Below, piece by piece: positions 27,676 to 36,358 of a DNA stretch of 64,000 nucleotides. The notes under the pieces are model-generated. The model was not told the origin of the DNA. It was given only the letters and a program-made list of their open reading frames with translations, and made no database searches. A program made the translations under genes and the position numbers. Location of the stretch: contig JAPKYS010000071.1 in assembly GCA_026394195.1 (NCBI GenBank), positions 55,795 through 119,794 on the forward strand, given 5' to 3'. This stretch comes from a bacterium (GTDB lineage Bacteria; Electryoneota; B3-LCP). Position 1 is the first letter of the stretch. Every line of letters begins with the position of its first letter.

Positions 27676-28875
27676 CTAATTCGGCGAGGTCTTTCTCGGT
27701 TTATCCCACCCTGTGCTTTTGGCGTACACCAATGCCAGAGTGCGGTAGAACATGTGCGCGAATTTGGAATAGGGAGCATACCACAACAGGAAGAAGACCA
27801 GAATCAGGTGGACGTAGTAGATCAGGTAACCGATGACGGGAACCGGAAGGAACGCCCGGATAGTGTAGGAGAACATCCCGGTCAATCCGACGCTGAAAAT
27901 CACGATCAGAAACAGCCAGTCAATGTAGTTGCTCTTGCCCACGCCATCTAATTGCCTGCGGCGGCGGCTGATTAAAATCCATCCTCCGATGAACATACCC
28001 AGGCCGCTGACAACGCCCAATAATTTAATGGGATTCGGAAGATCCAGGGGGGGGGCCATGGCCAGAGGGCTGCCCAGTTTAACCATGATTATAGTAAAGA
28101 ATAGCGCCAAACCCGCCGTGATGGCTGATCCGGCAGTGCCGTAAAACAGCAGCAGATGCCCCCACTGTCTTGATTTGTTGGCTTCGCACGAACTGAACTT
28201 CTTGTGGAATGCGATTTCCATTCCGGTTGAAATCAATGCAGAGATGAACCCCGATCCGGGGCTTTTGGAATGGTTGGATTTCAAATGATTCCAAAAGCGC
28301 AGCAGACCAACCGCTGCGAAGGCGAAGATTAGAATGTTACCGCCGATAAACAGCATCTCCAGGATGCCATGCGGGAAGGCTCGGGCATAATCAACCTCAC
28401 CTGACATTTGAAAGAGGTAGCCCAGGTCAGATCCGGATCCTTTAAACAGAATCCCTAACAACACCAGCGCTGGTACCAGAAAAAGCAGTGCCAGAGAACC
28501 TGGATTGGATAGCGCTCCACCCATGAACTTCGGGAAGGCGTATTCTTTAAACGAAATCGCCCGCAGAGCCGCCAAAGCATCGCCCGGACGTGCATCGCGC
28601 GGGCAACGGGTGGTGCAATCATTGCATTGGTGGCAGAGCCACAGGCTGGGATCCGCTAAAAGTTGATCCTTCATTCCCCACTGCGCCAGCATCATCTGTT
28701 TGCGCGGGAATGGATGATCCTTCGAGGAAAGATTGCACACAACCGAACAGGTGGCGCACTGGTAGCATTTTTTCAGCGTTTCGCCGCCGGATGATTTGAC
28801 CTGCCGGATGAAGTCAATGTCCGGTTTCAGGAGCAGATTTTCGGGCACCTGAGCTCTCCCTTTAGTGAGGTACAT
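27676..28875 (-). CDS. qmoC: Quinone-interacting membrane-bound oxidoreductase subunit QmoC
   Basis: A 399-residue fusion of an HdrC-like iron-sulfur domain and a b-type cytochrome. The first 120 residues carry CYQCATCSVVC and CHQCNDCTTRCP, two 4Fe-4S sites. From about residue 130 there are six or so membrane segments with histidines suited to haem b (LLFYGTAGSAIT, YYVHLILVFFLLWYAPYSKF). It takes electrons from menaquinol and hands them to QmoAB. No strong ribosome site is seen at the ATG. It precedes qmoA, whereas most sulfate reducers place qmoC last. Confidence 0.92.
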   Translation of the reverse strand: MYLTKGRAQVPENLLLKPDIDFIRQVKSSGGETLKKCYQCATCSVVCNLSSKDHPFPRKQMMLAQWGMKDQLLADPSLWLCHQCNDCTTRCPRDARPGDALAALRAISFKEYAFPKFMGGALSNPGSLALLFLVPALVLLGILFKGSGSDLGYLFQMSGEVDYARAFPHGILEMLFIGGNILIFAFAAVGLLRFWNHLKSNHSKSPGSGFISALISTGMEIAFHKKFSSCEANKSRQWGHLLLFYGTAGSAITAGLALFFTIIMVKLGSPLAMAPPLDLPNPIKLLGVVSGLGMFIGGWILISRRRRQLDGVGKSNYIDWLFLIVIFSVGLTGMFSYTIRAFLPVPVIGYLIYYVHLILVFFLLWYAPYSKFAHMFYRTLALVYAKSTGWDKPRKTSPN

Positions 28876-28962
28876 CCCCTGGTCATTCCAACTTATCCGG
28901 AATTGCTTAGAGTGGAAATAATATTTATTCGAAGCTCTCCTTGGGACTGACTTTGATGCAGG

Positions 28963-30639
28963 TCAGGGATCGAGGAAGAAACCCAAGCCGCCACCGGCGT
29001 AGCTGACCTTCTGGAAACCGGTTTCGATGAGAATTCGCACCGTCTCGGCTGAACGCGTTCCCCGCTGGCAGACCACCAGAATAGGATAAGTAGCCGGAAT
29101 TTCATTCAACCGATCGCGGACCTGCGTAAAAGGTATGGTCAACAGAGAACGGCAGGCATATCTGAACGGTTTTTCTTTGACCTCGATCTCTTCACGAACG
29201 TCCAGAACCGTCGAATCCACTGCGGCTGCCTCAACCTGCCTTGGATTGACTGCTTTCAGTTTTCTGTGCGCCTGCGCCACTCCGGCATAGGATAAAAAAT
29301 GAATGGGATGAAGCGCATTGGCGTAAGGCGGCGAATAAGCGTGTTCAATGTCCCACAACTCCTTCAGATTAGCCTTCCGTTTTATATACTCTGATAGGAT
29401 ATCGATGATACCGTTGATTTCACCGAATCCGACCGCCTGAATCCCCAAAATACGCAGCGATTCCGCCTCGAAAACGATCTTGGCGCTGATCAGCTTATGT
29501 TCCGGATAGTAATGAGCCTTGTCAGTAAACACCCCCCAGGATTCGAGGATCGAGAATCCTGCTTCCCGAGCAGCTTGCGCCGTTAATCCTGTTGCTGCTA
29601 TATTTAGATTGAATAGCTTCAAACAGCTTGAACCGCAAACCGGTCCGAATGCATCCTTGATTCCGGCGATTGTATTCGCGGCGACTCTACCCATACGGTT
29701 GGCTGATGATCCCAAGGGTAGGTAGACGGGCTTCCCAGTCACGGCGTGATTAGAAAGCACACAATCTCCAACTGCGTAAACCTGCGGCAGATTCGTCCTC
29801 ATCTGCGCATCGACGATGATACCGCCGCTCACGCCGATATTTGCTCCTGCTTGTTTCGCCAGATCTGATCGGGGCTGTACGCCCACCGCATAGATGATGC
29901 GGTCAAACCCTTTGAATTCTCCCAACTTGTCTAAAAAAACAGAGAGCTTATCGCCTGCTGTCTTGATTTCAGTAATATTGACATCGGTATGAACTTCGAT
30001 GCCTTGCCGCTTCAACTCTAATGCAGCAATCTGAGACATCTCAGCATCCAAAAGCTGTGGAAGAATCTGTTCCTTCTGCTCGAATAGAACCGTTTCTACA
30101 CCCCACAGTGCTTTGAACGACTCGCACAGTTCGCAGCCGATGTATCCGGCGCCGATGATGGCGACCCTTTCAATCTCGTTCTTGTTCAGCGCCTGCCGGA
30201 GCTTGATGGCATCTTCCAACCGGATGAAACTGAAAACTCCAGGCGATTCGATACCGGGAATAGATGGTTTGATCGGTGTTGCTCCGGTGGCGATGATCAA
30301 ATCGTCGTAGGGGTATTCACTGCTCTCGTTCGATGCCAAGTCCGTAGCATTGACCTGTTTCCCGGCTGCATCGATACGAACGGCTCTGACACCCGTCAAA
30401 ACCTGCACACCTTTAGTTTTCAGAAAATAATCCGGCGTTTTTTCGACGTCATATGCGGTCATCATCAGCTGACGAGCTTCATCTATGTCCCCGGAAAGAT
30501 AGTAAGGCAGCCCGCAAGCGGCATAAGATATATACTGCCCCTCTTCAAGCACCGTTACACTTGCTCCGGTGAGAAGTCTTCTGGCGCGGCAGGCGGCTTT
30601 CAGCCCAGCCGCGGATGCTCCGATGACGACGATTTTCAC
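28963..30639 (-). CDS. CoA-disulfide/persulfide reductase with rhodanese domain (Npsr-like)
   Basis: A 558-residue fusion. It begins with KIVVIGASAAGLKAA (FAD) and has the redox cysteine in SYAACGLPYYLSG (Cys42, matching Cys43 of CoA-disulfide reductases), a second nucleotide motif (VAIIGAGYIGCEL) and a C-terminal rhodanese domain whose loop is VVCQRGTRSAE. This is the layout of NADH-dependent persulfide reductase (Npsr), which reduces polysulfide and CoA or glutathione persulfides. The GTG at 30639 is chosen because it puts Cys42 in place; an upstream GTG at 30708 would add 23 residues. It lies between dsrP and qmoC in the same transcription direction. Confidence 0.8.
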   Translation of the reverse strand: MKIVVIGASAAGLKAACRARRLLTGASVTVLEEGQYISYAACGLPYYLSGDIDEARQLMMTAYDVEKTPDYFLKTKGVQVLTGVRAVRIDAAGKQVNATDLASNESSEYPYDDLIIATGATPIKPSIPGIESPGVFSFIRLEDAIKLRQALNKNEIERVAIIGAGYIGCELCESFKALWGVETVLFEQKEQILPQLLDAEMSQIAALELKRQGIEVHTDVNITEIKTAGDKLSVFLDKLGEFKGFDRIIYAVGVQPRSDLAKQAGANIGVSGGIIVDAQMRTNLPQVYAVGDCVLSNHAVTGKPVYLPLGSSANRMGRVAANTIAGIKDAFGPVCGSSCLKLFNLNIAATGLTAQAAREAGFSILESWGVFTDKAHYYPEHKLISAKIVFEAESLRILGIQAVGFGEINGIIDILSEYIKRKANLKELWDIEHAYSPPYANALHPIHFLSYAGVAQAHRKLKAVNPRQVEAAAVDSTVLDVREEIEVKEKPFRYACRSLLTIPFTQVRDRLNEIPATYPILVVCQRGTRSAETVRILIETGFQKVSYAGGGLGFFLDP

Positions 30640-30743
30640 GTGATGCAGATGGTTTAGAGGTTCAACAGGTTTGTGCGGCGATAGGAAGGATTTCCTGCGG
30701 GTCACCACTCAAAGACCTGTAGTGCTGAACTTTATCGAAACGG

Positions 30744-31898
30744 TCAGGCGATACTTTTCCTGACCGAAAGTGCTATTTTGTAGAAAACGGTTACCAGTAA
30801 GAATCCGATGGCGTAAATCCCGAGAGCGATGCCGATTTCTGTAATGGTCGGGAAATATTCGAAAACCTTGCCCAGAGGCGAAGGCACAAATCCGGTGACC
30901 ACCATACCCATGCCTTTGTCGATCCAGATCGAAACGAAGACTGCGGCGCATGCCCAGACCAGGATTTTTTCGTTATGTCTAGTTTTCGGATTGATCAGCA
31001 GGATCAAGGTCAATACCGCTAAAATCGCGGAAACCCACATCCAGGGAACCAGCGCCGTTTTCCCATCCAACCCGAAGTATAGATAGGTAAAGTGTGCCAG
31101 ATGCTCGGGAATATTGCTGTAAGCCGCCGTGAAGATCTCCATCAGGATGAAGAATACATTGATCGTCATGGCATAGGTGACGATTATAGCTAATTTCTGA
31201 ATGGGTTCTTTGCCGACGTCGTACTTTGACACTTTGCGTATGATCAGACTCAGCAGGATCAACAGCGAAGGTCCTGAAGCGAACGCCGACGCCAGAAATC
31301 TCGGCGCCAGTACTGCCGTCATCCAGAAGGGGCGAGCGGCCAGACCTGAGTATAAAAAAGCGGTTACGGTATGAATGCTGATCGCCCAGGGAATCGAGAG
31401 GATGATGATGGGTTTAATCCACTTCGCCGGAGCTACGCCTTTGCGTTCTGCTGCCAGGCTTACCCGGCTGATCAGCACGTTCAGTACCAGGTAGCCTCCC
31501 AGCGCCACAGTATCCCAGAACATCATCGACCGGGGCGATGGGTAGAGGAAAACGTTCATGATGCGGAAAGGCTGCCCCATATCCACGAAAATAAAGAGCA
31601 TGCACATCAACACTGCTGAGATCGCCAGGAATTCACCCAGAATGGTAATTTTGCCGAAAGCTTTGTAATTGTGCAGGTAGTAGGGGAGTACCACCATCAC
31701 CGCGGAGGCGGCGACGCCGACCAGGAAAGTGAATTGGGCGATGTAGAAACCCCAGGCTACGTCACGGCTCATCCCGGTGACTTCCAGGCCATTGCGGTAC
31801 TGGTACATCCAGAATAAAAATCCGATGAAGATCACGCCGCAAAGCGCGAAGAGCCAGCTCCAGTATTTTCGATCGCCGCTTAACGCCTTTTCTAACAT
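30744..31898 (-). CDS. dsrP: DsrMKJOP complex subunit DsrP
   Basis: A 384-residue integral membrane protein of the NrfD/PsrC family with about ten hydrophobic segments. It probably exchanges electrons with menaquinol together with DsrO. The ATG at 31898 (MLEKALSGDRKYW) is chosen: it follows the dsrO stop by a few bases, has GAGG in front, and the open frame upstream of it overlaps dsrO and lacks membrane character. It is the last gene of dsrM-K-J-O-P, and the CoADR-rhodanese gene follows. Confidence 0.92.
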   Translation of the reverse strand: MLEKALSGDRKYWSWLFALCGVIFIGFLFWMYQYRNGLEVTGMSRDVAWGFYIAQFTFLVGVAASAVMVVLPYYLHNYKAFGKITILGEFLAISAVLMCMLFIFVDMGQPFRIMNVFLYPSPRSMMFWDTVALGGYLVLNVLISRVSLAAERKGVAPAKWIKPIIILSIPWAISIHTVTAFLYSGLAARPFWMTAVLAPRFLASAFASGPSLLILLSLIIRKVSKYDVGKEPIQKLAIIVTYAMTINVFFILMEIFTAAYSNIPEHLAHFTYLYFGLDGKTALVPWMWVSAILAVLTLILLINPKTRHNEKILVWACAAVFVSIWIDKGMGMVVTGFVPSPLGKVFEYFPTITEIGIALGIYAIGFLLVTVFYKIALSVRKSIA

Positions 31899-31905
31899 GC
31901 TGACC

Positions 31906-32673
31906 TCAGACGATGTAGTAAACCTGAGGTTGAGTACCCAGGCTGGGCTTGCGCCGTATGGTGAAATTCGATGCGAGTAACTCGCGCACTTCCGAATGCA
32001 CATCCTGCAGATCCCCGAAAGTCAGCGCCTTTTCGGGGCAGTCGACCACACAGGCGGGCAGGAGCCCCCGATCCAGACGCTCAGAACAGAAGGTGCATTT
32101 CTCCACGACGCCCTTGGTGCGCGTGGGAAAATCGGGCTGAATCGTGGTCAGATATTTACGGGGATCGTGCCAGTTGAAACTGCGTGATCCATATGGACAG
32201 CCGACGATGCAGTAACGGCAGCCGATGCAGCGGTGCCAATCCATCATCACTATTCCGTCCGATGCCCGCTTCCAGGTCGCCTGGGTGGGACAAACACGTA
32301 CGCAGGGAGGATTATCGCAGTGATTACACAGAACCAGCGATGGTGCGTGCAGCAATTCTTCCGGTAGATGCTCGTTCTGCTGCTCCTCGAAAGCGTGATC
32401 GAAAGGTTCTTTCCAGATCCACTTAACCTCATCCCCGGGAATGTCGATTTTTGGCACATTATGAACGGTGTGGCAGGCATCGATACACTTGGTGCAGCCG
32501 TCTTTATGCAGACATTTCCGCAGATCGAAGACCATCGCCCATCTTGAGGCGGTTAGAGGTGATTCCTCCAGGAGTTTATCCGCCGCGAGAATGCGTCCCG
32601 CTTTGCCAACTGCCAGACCAACCGTCGCAATACCGCAATATTTGATAAAATCTCTTCGATCCATGCCCATCAC
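31906..32673 (-). CDS. dsrO: DsrMKJOP complex subunit DsrO
   Basis: A 255-residue periplasmic iron-sulfur protein. It has a Tat signal (DRRDFIKYCGIATVGLAVG), then ferredoxin-type clusters: CLHKDGCTKCIDACH, CNHCDNPPCVRVCP, CIGCRYCIVGCPYG and CTFCSERLDRGLLPACVVDCP. This is the four-cluster pattern of the DsrO/PsrB family. It links DsrJ and DsrP on the outer face of the membrane. The start overlaps the dsrJ stop by 4 nt. Confidence 0.93.
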   Translation of the reverse strand: MMGMDRRDFIKYCGIATVGLAVGKAGRILAADKLLEESPLTASRWAMVFDLRKCLHKDGCTKCIDACHTVHNVPKIDIPGDEVKWIWKEPFDHAFEEQQNEHLPEELLHAPSLVLCNHCDNPPCVRVCPTQATWKRASDGIVMMDWHRCIGCRYCIVGCPYGSRSFNWHDPRKYLTTIQPDFPTRTKGVVEKCTFCSERLDRGLLPACVVDCPEKALTFGDLQDVHSEVRELLASNFTIRRKPSLGTQPQVYYIV

Positions 32674-33086
32674 CTCGGTTCTTTGGCTGCCAGTACTTTC
32701 GGATCCTGCGGGTCAACGTGACAATCCCAGCAGTAAGGGTTCACCGCCAGGTAGTTATGGCAACGGTTGCAGAAGTTCTCCCGATTCGGATGGCAATCCA
32801 GACAAGTGTTAGTGAGGCTCATGTTGAATTTACGACCATCCACAGTAGTGTATACGCGCACATCCTGCCGGACCACCGTATCGCGCCACTGGTTCAGCAG
32901 GTTCATATGATTTTGGCGCATGTATTCAGCGGTGTTCACACACTTATCCTTGCCCGGGACGTTCTTGGTTGCGAGTTCAGGTTCCTGCATCACGGAGACG
33001 CCGTTAAGTGCGTTATACCAGACCGGAAAGGTCATGAGAATGAGAAAGATGAGCAATCCGATCAGGATTCGACCCCTATCACGCAT
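32670..33086 (-). CDS. dsrJ: DsrMKJOP complex triheme cytochrome DsrJ
   Basis: A 138-residue periplasmic cytochrome c anchored by an uncleaved N-terminal segment (ILIGLLIFLILMTFPVWYNA). It has three CxxCH haem motifs: CLDCH, CNRCH and CWDCH. DsrJ is known as a triheme subunit with unusual haem ligation. The gene lies between dsrK and dsrO, overlapping dsrO by 4 nt. The presence of DsrJ, O and P distinguishes this from the simpler DsrMK complexes. Confidence 0.92.
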   Translation of the reverse strand: MRDRGRILIGLLIFLILMTFPVWYNALNGVSVMQEPELATKNVPGKDKCVNTAEYMRQNHMNLLNQWRDTVVRQDVRVYTTVDGRKFNMSLTNTCLDCHPNRENFCNRCHNYLAVNPYCWDCHVDPQDPKVLAAKEPR

Positions 33087-33092
33087 CTTCGA

Positions 33093-34697
33093 TTACTCCT
33101 TTCCCTGCAGTGGCTGACCCCGGAGATCGGTATCTCGAACTTTTTCGCCCTTCATCACCAAAGCATTTCCGACCAGTTCGTGAACGCCGGCAACCTCAAC
33201 CCCCGGCACCCAATATTCCAGAAGCGGTGGTAAGGTAGCTTTATCAATAGCGCAGATACAGAGCAGAAGGTTGACGTCTTTAGTCTCTTTCATATGTTTA
33301 ACTGCATTGGCTCGGGGCAAGCCGCCGCGCAAGCGCATCTCCATATTCTCATCCGTGCCCAAACCCGAACCGCTGCCGCAACAGAACGTCTGCTCTTTGA
33401 TAGTGTTTTCCGGCATTTCGTAAAAGTGGTTCATTACGTTACGGATGACGTAACGCGGTTCCTCGATCAAGCCCATGGCTCGGGCAGGATTACAGGAATC
33501 GTGGAAGGTGGCTCGCCAGTGGTTGTTGCGGCTGGGATCGAGTTTCAGCTTGTTGTGCTTGATCAGATCTGCTGTAAACTCGGTGATATGGACCATCTTG
33601 GTAGAAGCGGCGTTCTCGAAAACCGTCCCTGTCATCGGCGACTTGGGCACTTGAAGAAAATCCGCCGGACCATTCATGGTATCCATGTATTGATGCAGCA
33701 CCCGCCACATGTGACCGCATTCGCCTCCTAAAATCCACTTCACGCCCAGCCGCTCGGCTTCCAGATAAATTTTGGAATTCAGCCTTTTCATCATCTCATG
33801 GGAGTGGAACAAGCCGAAATTACCGCCATCTGATGCGTAGGAACTCATGGTGTAATTGAGTCCGATCTCATGGAAAAGGGAAAAGTAACCCAATAAGGTG
33901 AAGTAGTGCGGGGATCCAAAGTAGTCAGCAGATGGCGTTACGAATAGAATGTCATGCCCTTTTTCGTTGATGGGCACGTTTACCTGGATGCCGGTCAATT
34001 CCGCTAATTCGTCCACAGCGAATTCGATGCTGTCCTTGAATCCGTGCGGCTGAATGCCCAAATGATTTCCAGTGCGGAAGCAGTTTGAAAGAGGTGTGCA
34101 GATCCACTCGATGCTCAAACCCAGCAGGTTGAGCAGTTCCCGCCCCATCATGGTGATTTCCGCGGTATCGATGCCGTAAGGACAGAAGACCGAACAACGG
34201 CGGCATTCAGTGCATTGATAAAAGTAGTAGAACCACTCCCGCAGCACCTCTTCATTCAATTCCCTGGCGCCGATCATCTTGCCCATGAGTTTGCCGGCAA
34301 GTGTGAAGTCCCTGCGATATACTGAGCGCAGCAGTTCGGCGCGAAGAACCGGCATATTCTTCGGGTCGCCGGAACCTATGAAGTAGTGGCATTTATCCGC
34401 GCAAGCTCCGCAGCGCACGCAGACGTCCATGAAAATTTTGAAGGAACGGAATTTATTCAACCTCTGCCGCATCCCCTCGAAAATGATCTCCTTCCAATTC
34501 GGTGGAAGCTGCCAATCCGCATCGTTGGGCTGCCATTTTTTGGGAAACGGCAGATCCAGGTATCTCAGAGTTTCCGGCACCGCGCCGTAACAGTAGGTCC
34601 CCTTACGGATGTCTACGTGCGGATCCATCCACCCTTTGCGCGGCGGTTGGTAATTTATCCGCCCTAACTCTTCGGGTTTAAGCTTGAATTCTGCCAT
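33093..34697 (-). CDS. dsrK: DsrMKJOP complex subunit DsrK (HdrD-like)
   Basis: A 534-residue cytoplasmic iron-sulfur protein of the HdrD/GlpC type. N-terminal clusters are CVRCGACADKCHYF and CTECRRCSVFCPYG. The catalytic CCG domains include GGECGHMW, DSCNPARAMG, FCCGSGSGLG and LLCICAIDKATLPPL. It is thought to reduce the DsrC trisulfide at a noncubane cluster, using electrons from DsrM. It starts 2 nt after dsrM and is a paralogue of the 50006-51625 protein on the other strand. Confidence 0.94.
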   Translation of the reverse strand: MAEFKLKPEELGRINYQPPRKGWMDPHVDIRKGTYCYGAVPETLRYLDLPFPKKWQPNDADWQLPPNWKEIIFEGMRQRLNKFRSFKIFMDVCVRCGACADKCHYFIGSGDPKNMPVLRAELLRSVYRRDFTLAGKLMGKMIGARELNEEVLREWFYYFYQCTECRRCSVFCPYGIDTAEITMMGRELLNLLGLSIEWICTPLSNCFRTGNHLGIQPHGFKDSIEFAVDELAELTGIQVNVPINEKGHDILFVTPSADYFGSPHYFTLLGYFSLFHEIGLNYTMSSYASDGGNFGLFHSHEMMKRLNSKIYLEAERLGVKWILGGECGHMWRVLHQYMDTMNGPADFLQVPKSPMTGTVFENAASTKMVHITEFTADLIKHNKLKLDPSRNNHWRATFHDSCNPARAMGLIEEPRYVIRNVMNHFYEMPENTIKEQTFCCGSGSGLGTDENMEMRLRGGLPRANAVKHMKETKDVNLLLCICAIDKATLPPLLEYWVPGVEVAGVHELVGNALVMKGEKVRDTDLRGQPLQGKE

Positions 34698-34699
34698 TG

Positions 34700-35695
34700 C
34701 TATTCCTTGTCCAGGGGAATGTCCGCAGCTTTCATGACTTTATGGAACTCTTCTTCATACTCGTCATAGGTGTGCATTTTCACCGGAAAGTTCCAGACGT
34801 TCTGGTGGCGCTTCATGCGGTTATTATTCGCTAGATTCCGGGTCGGGCTCAAGAATACTCCACCCAGATGCATCAGTTTGCTGAACGGGAAGTAGGCGAT
34901 CAGAGTACAGACCAGGAACAGATGAACGTAGAAGAGAGGACCGATTCCTTGCGGCAGATGGGGGTTGAAGCTCAAAAGTCCCGTTCCCAACTGCTTCACA
35001 TTGACGATGTCTACCTTGAAGAAATAGCGCATCAGGATTCCGGTGGTGGCAATGCTGAGGATCAACAGCAGGGGGAAATAGTCCGCTGCATGGGAAATGT
35101 ACCGGATCTTGTCGTCGCAGAGCCTGCGGAAAAAGAGATAACCTACGGAGGCGAGGATGACCGCATCAGTGAGGAAGATGACGGGTAATCCGATCTGGAA
35201 AAACGCGTCCAGGCTTTGCACCAGTGACACCCAGCCCGGGATCGGTTCAACGAAGTACTTGAAATGGCGGATGAAGATAACCAGGAAGGAGTAATGGAAA
35301 GCCAAACCGGCAGCCCAGAGCCACTTGCTCGATCCGTAGACCAGCCTGGGACCATCTCTAAGTTCAACTTTGGTATTGCGAAACAGTGAGCGGAAGAAGA
35401 AGATTTCCAACGCCATCCGTCTGACGACTCCCCAGGCGTTGTGAGGCGCTTCCAATTTGCTATTCTTGATCCAGGGGAGGGATTTCTGTTGGCCGCAGGT
35501 GGTGGTAATCCGGAAAGGGACTGGGGACTTAGCCCAGTTCAGAACCCGGTAGACGAACCCAGCGAGAAAGGTGATGATAGCCGCATAAGGGATCACAATC
35601 CCGAACAACGATTGCAGCGCTGCAGAGCTGCTGCCGATCGTTGGGATCAGAATCAGTATTACAACAACGATAATGGAAAACCAGAGACTTATCAT
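34700..35695 (-). CDS. dsrM: DsrMKJOP complex membrane cytochrome b DsrM
   Basis: A 331-residue protein of the NarI/DsrM family with about six hydrophobic segments, including IIPTIGSSS-like N-terminal helices and histidine-containing helices (WLWAAGLAFHYSFLVIFIRH and GPLFYVHLFLVCTLIAYFPF) that would bind two haems b. It oxidises menaquinol and passes electrons to DsrK. It is the first gene of the complex, 2 nt before dsrK, and follows the RsbRD-like gene. Confidence 0.92.
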   Translation of the reverse strand: MISLWFSIIVVVILILIPTIGSSSAALQSLFGIVIPYAAIITFLAGFVYRVLNWAKSPVPFRITTTCGQQKSLPWIKNSKLEAPHNAWGVVRRMALEIFFFRSLFRNTKVELRDGPRLVYGSSKWLWAAGLAFHYSFLVIFIRHFKYFVEPIPGWVSLVQSLDAFFQIGLPVIFLTDAVILASVGYLFFRRLCDDKIRYISHAADYFPLLLILSIATTGILMRYFFKVDIVNVKQLGTGLLSFNPHLPQGIGPLFYVHLFLVCTLIAYFPFSKLMHLGGVFLSPTRNLANNNRMKRHQNVWNFPVKMHTYDEYEEEFHKVMKAADIPLDKE

Positions 35696-35752
35696 CCATT
35701 TCCTCCACTGCCGGTGACGTTCTCTTGAAAGGTTTTCATGAGATCGACTTTT

Positions 35753-36265
35753 TTATTCCAACTCGGTCGTCTCGTCGGTAAATCGCCGTAAAGCAAGATA
35801 GGATCTACGGTTTAATGCATTGACCCGAACCTCGAAGATTTTTTCCCGGGCTTGCACGTAAAAATCGAAAGCGGTCAGCAGGTAGCGATCGATTCGAGTT
35901 TCCAGGGCTAATAAATCGTTGAATAATCCTTCGGAACTGATCTCTTCAGCCAGAATTTCGCGAATAGCCTGCTTGAGATATAGAATAAAACCGATCGCCT
36001 CGGAAGGTGAAAAATCTTGTACTGCCCGGATCTTGATAAATTCCTGGAGCAACTTGGCGGCATCATTATCGAGGCCGTCCGCCATGATCGCCGCGAAAAT
36101 TGCCTCCACCTGTCGGTTGAGTGTTGCGCCGACCGGATTTTGAAATTGGTTCTTCTGTTTTCTAAAGAAGTCCCGAGAATCGGCAGGATAAGTATCCAGG
36201 ATCAGAGTCTGCCAGCGTTGTATGATCGCCGTCCTTTTATCTCGCAATAAATCTCTTATCTGCAT
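35753..36265 (-). CDS. RsbRD N-terminal-domain protein of the dsr operon
   Basis: A 170-residue helical protein that begins MQIRDLLRDKRTAIIQRWQ and matches the RsbT co-antagonist RsbRD N-terminal domain (a non-haem globin-like fold), including WQTLIL and the RFTDETTELE end. Genes of this type commonly lie just before dsrM in sulfate reducers, but the function is unknown; a sensory role is inferred. ATGs at 36265 and 36274 are both possible. A longer frame reaching 36331 would start inside the hairpin after dsrC and is unlikely. It lacks the STAS domain of true RsbR proteins. Confidence 0.7.
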   Translation of the reverse strand: MQIRDLLRDKRTAIIQRWQTLILDTYPADSRDFFRKQKNQFQNPVGATLNRQVEAIFAAIMADGLDNDAAKLLQEFIKIRAVQDFSPSEAIGFILYLKQAIREILAEEISSEGLFNDLLALETRIDRYLLTAFDFYVQAREKIFEVRVNALNRRSYLALRRFTDETTELE

Positions 36266-36314
36266 CGGGACCATCCGCACCTGATCATTGATGGCTGGCT
36301 GACAATGTAAGCCG

Positions 36315-36347
36315 CCTGTCTCCTCCGGCATAGGCAGAGGAGACAGG
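36315..36347 (-). promoter_or_regulatory. Perfect hairpin after dsrC
   Basis: An 11-bp inverted repeat, CCTGTCTCCTC and GAGGAGACAGG, with an 11-nt loop, 12 nt past the dsrC stop. No T-run follows on the minus strand, so an mRNA-stabilising 3' end or a partial terminator is more likely than a simple intrinsic terminator. It could raise dsrC transcript level above that of dsrM. Confidence 0.6.
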
Positions 36348-36358
36348 ATTATAGGAGA

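Noticed and set aside
24301..27951. Many plus-strand frames of 80-180 residues opposite qmoB, qmoA and qmoC
   Set aside because: All are antisense to flavoprotein genes with clear motifs, and the translated products are low-complexity or cysteine/arginine-rich without domains.
31899..32003. A longer DsrP beginning inside dsrO
   Set aside because: The extra 35 residues are hydrophilic, and the downstream ATG has GAGG before it and begins the first membrane segment properly.
36266..36331. An earlier start for the RsbRD-like gene
   Set aside because: It would start inside the loop and right arm of the hairpin after dsrC and lacks family similarity.
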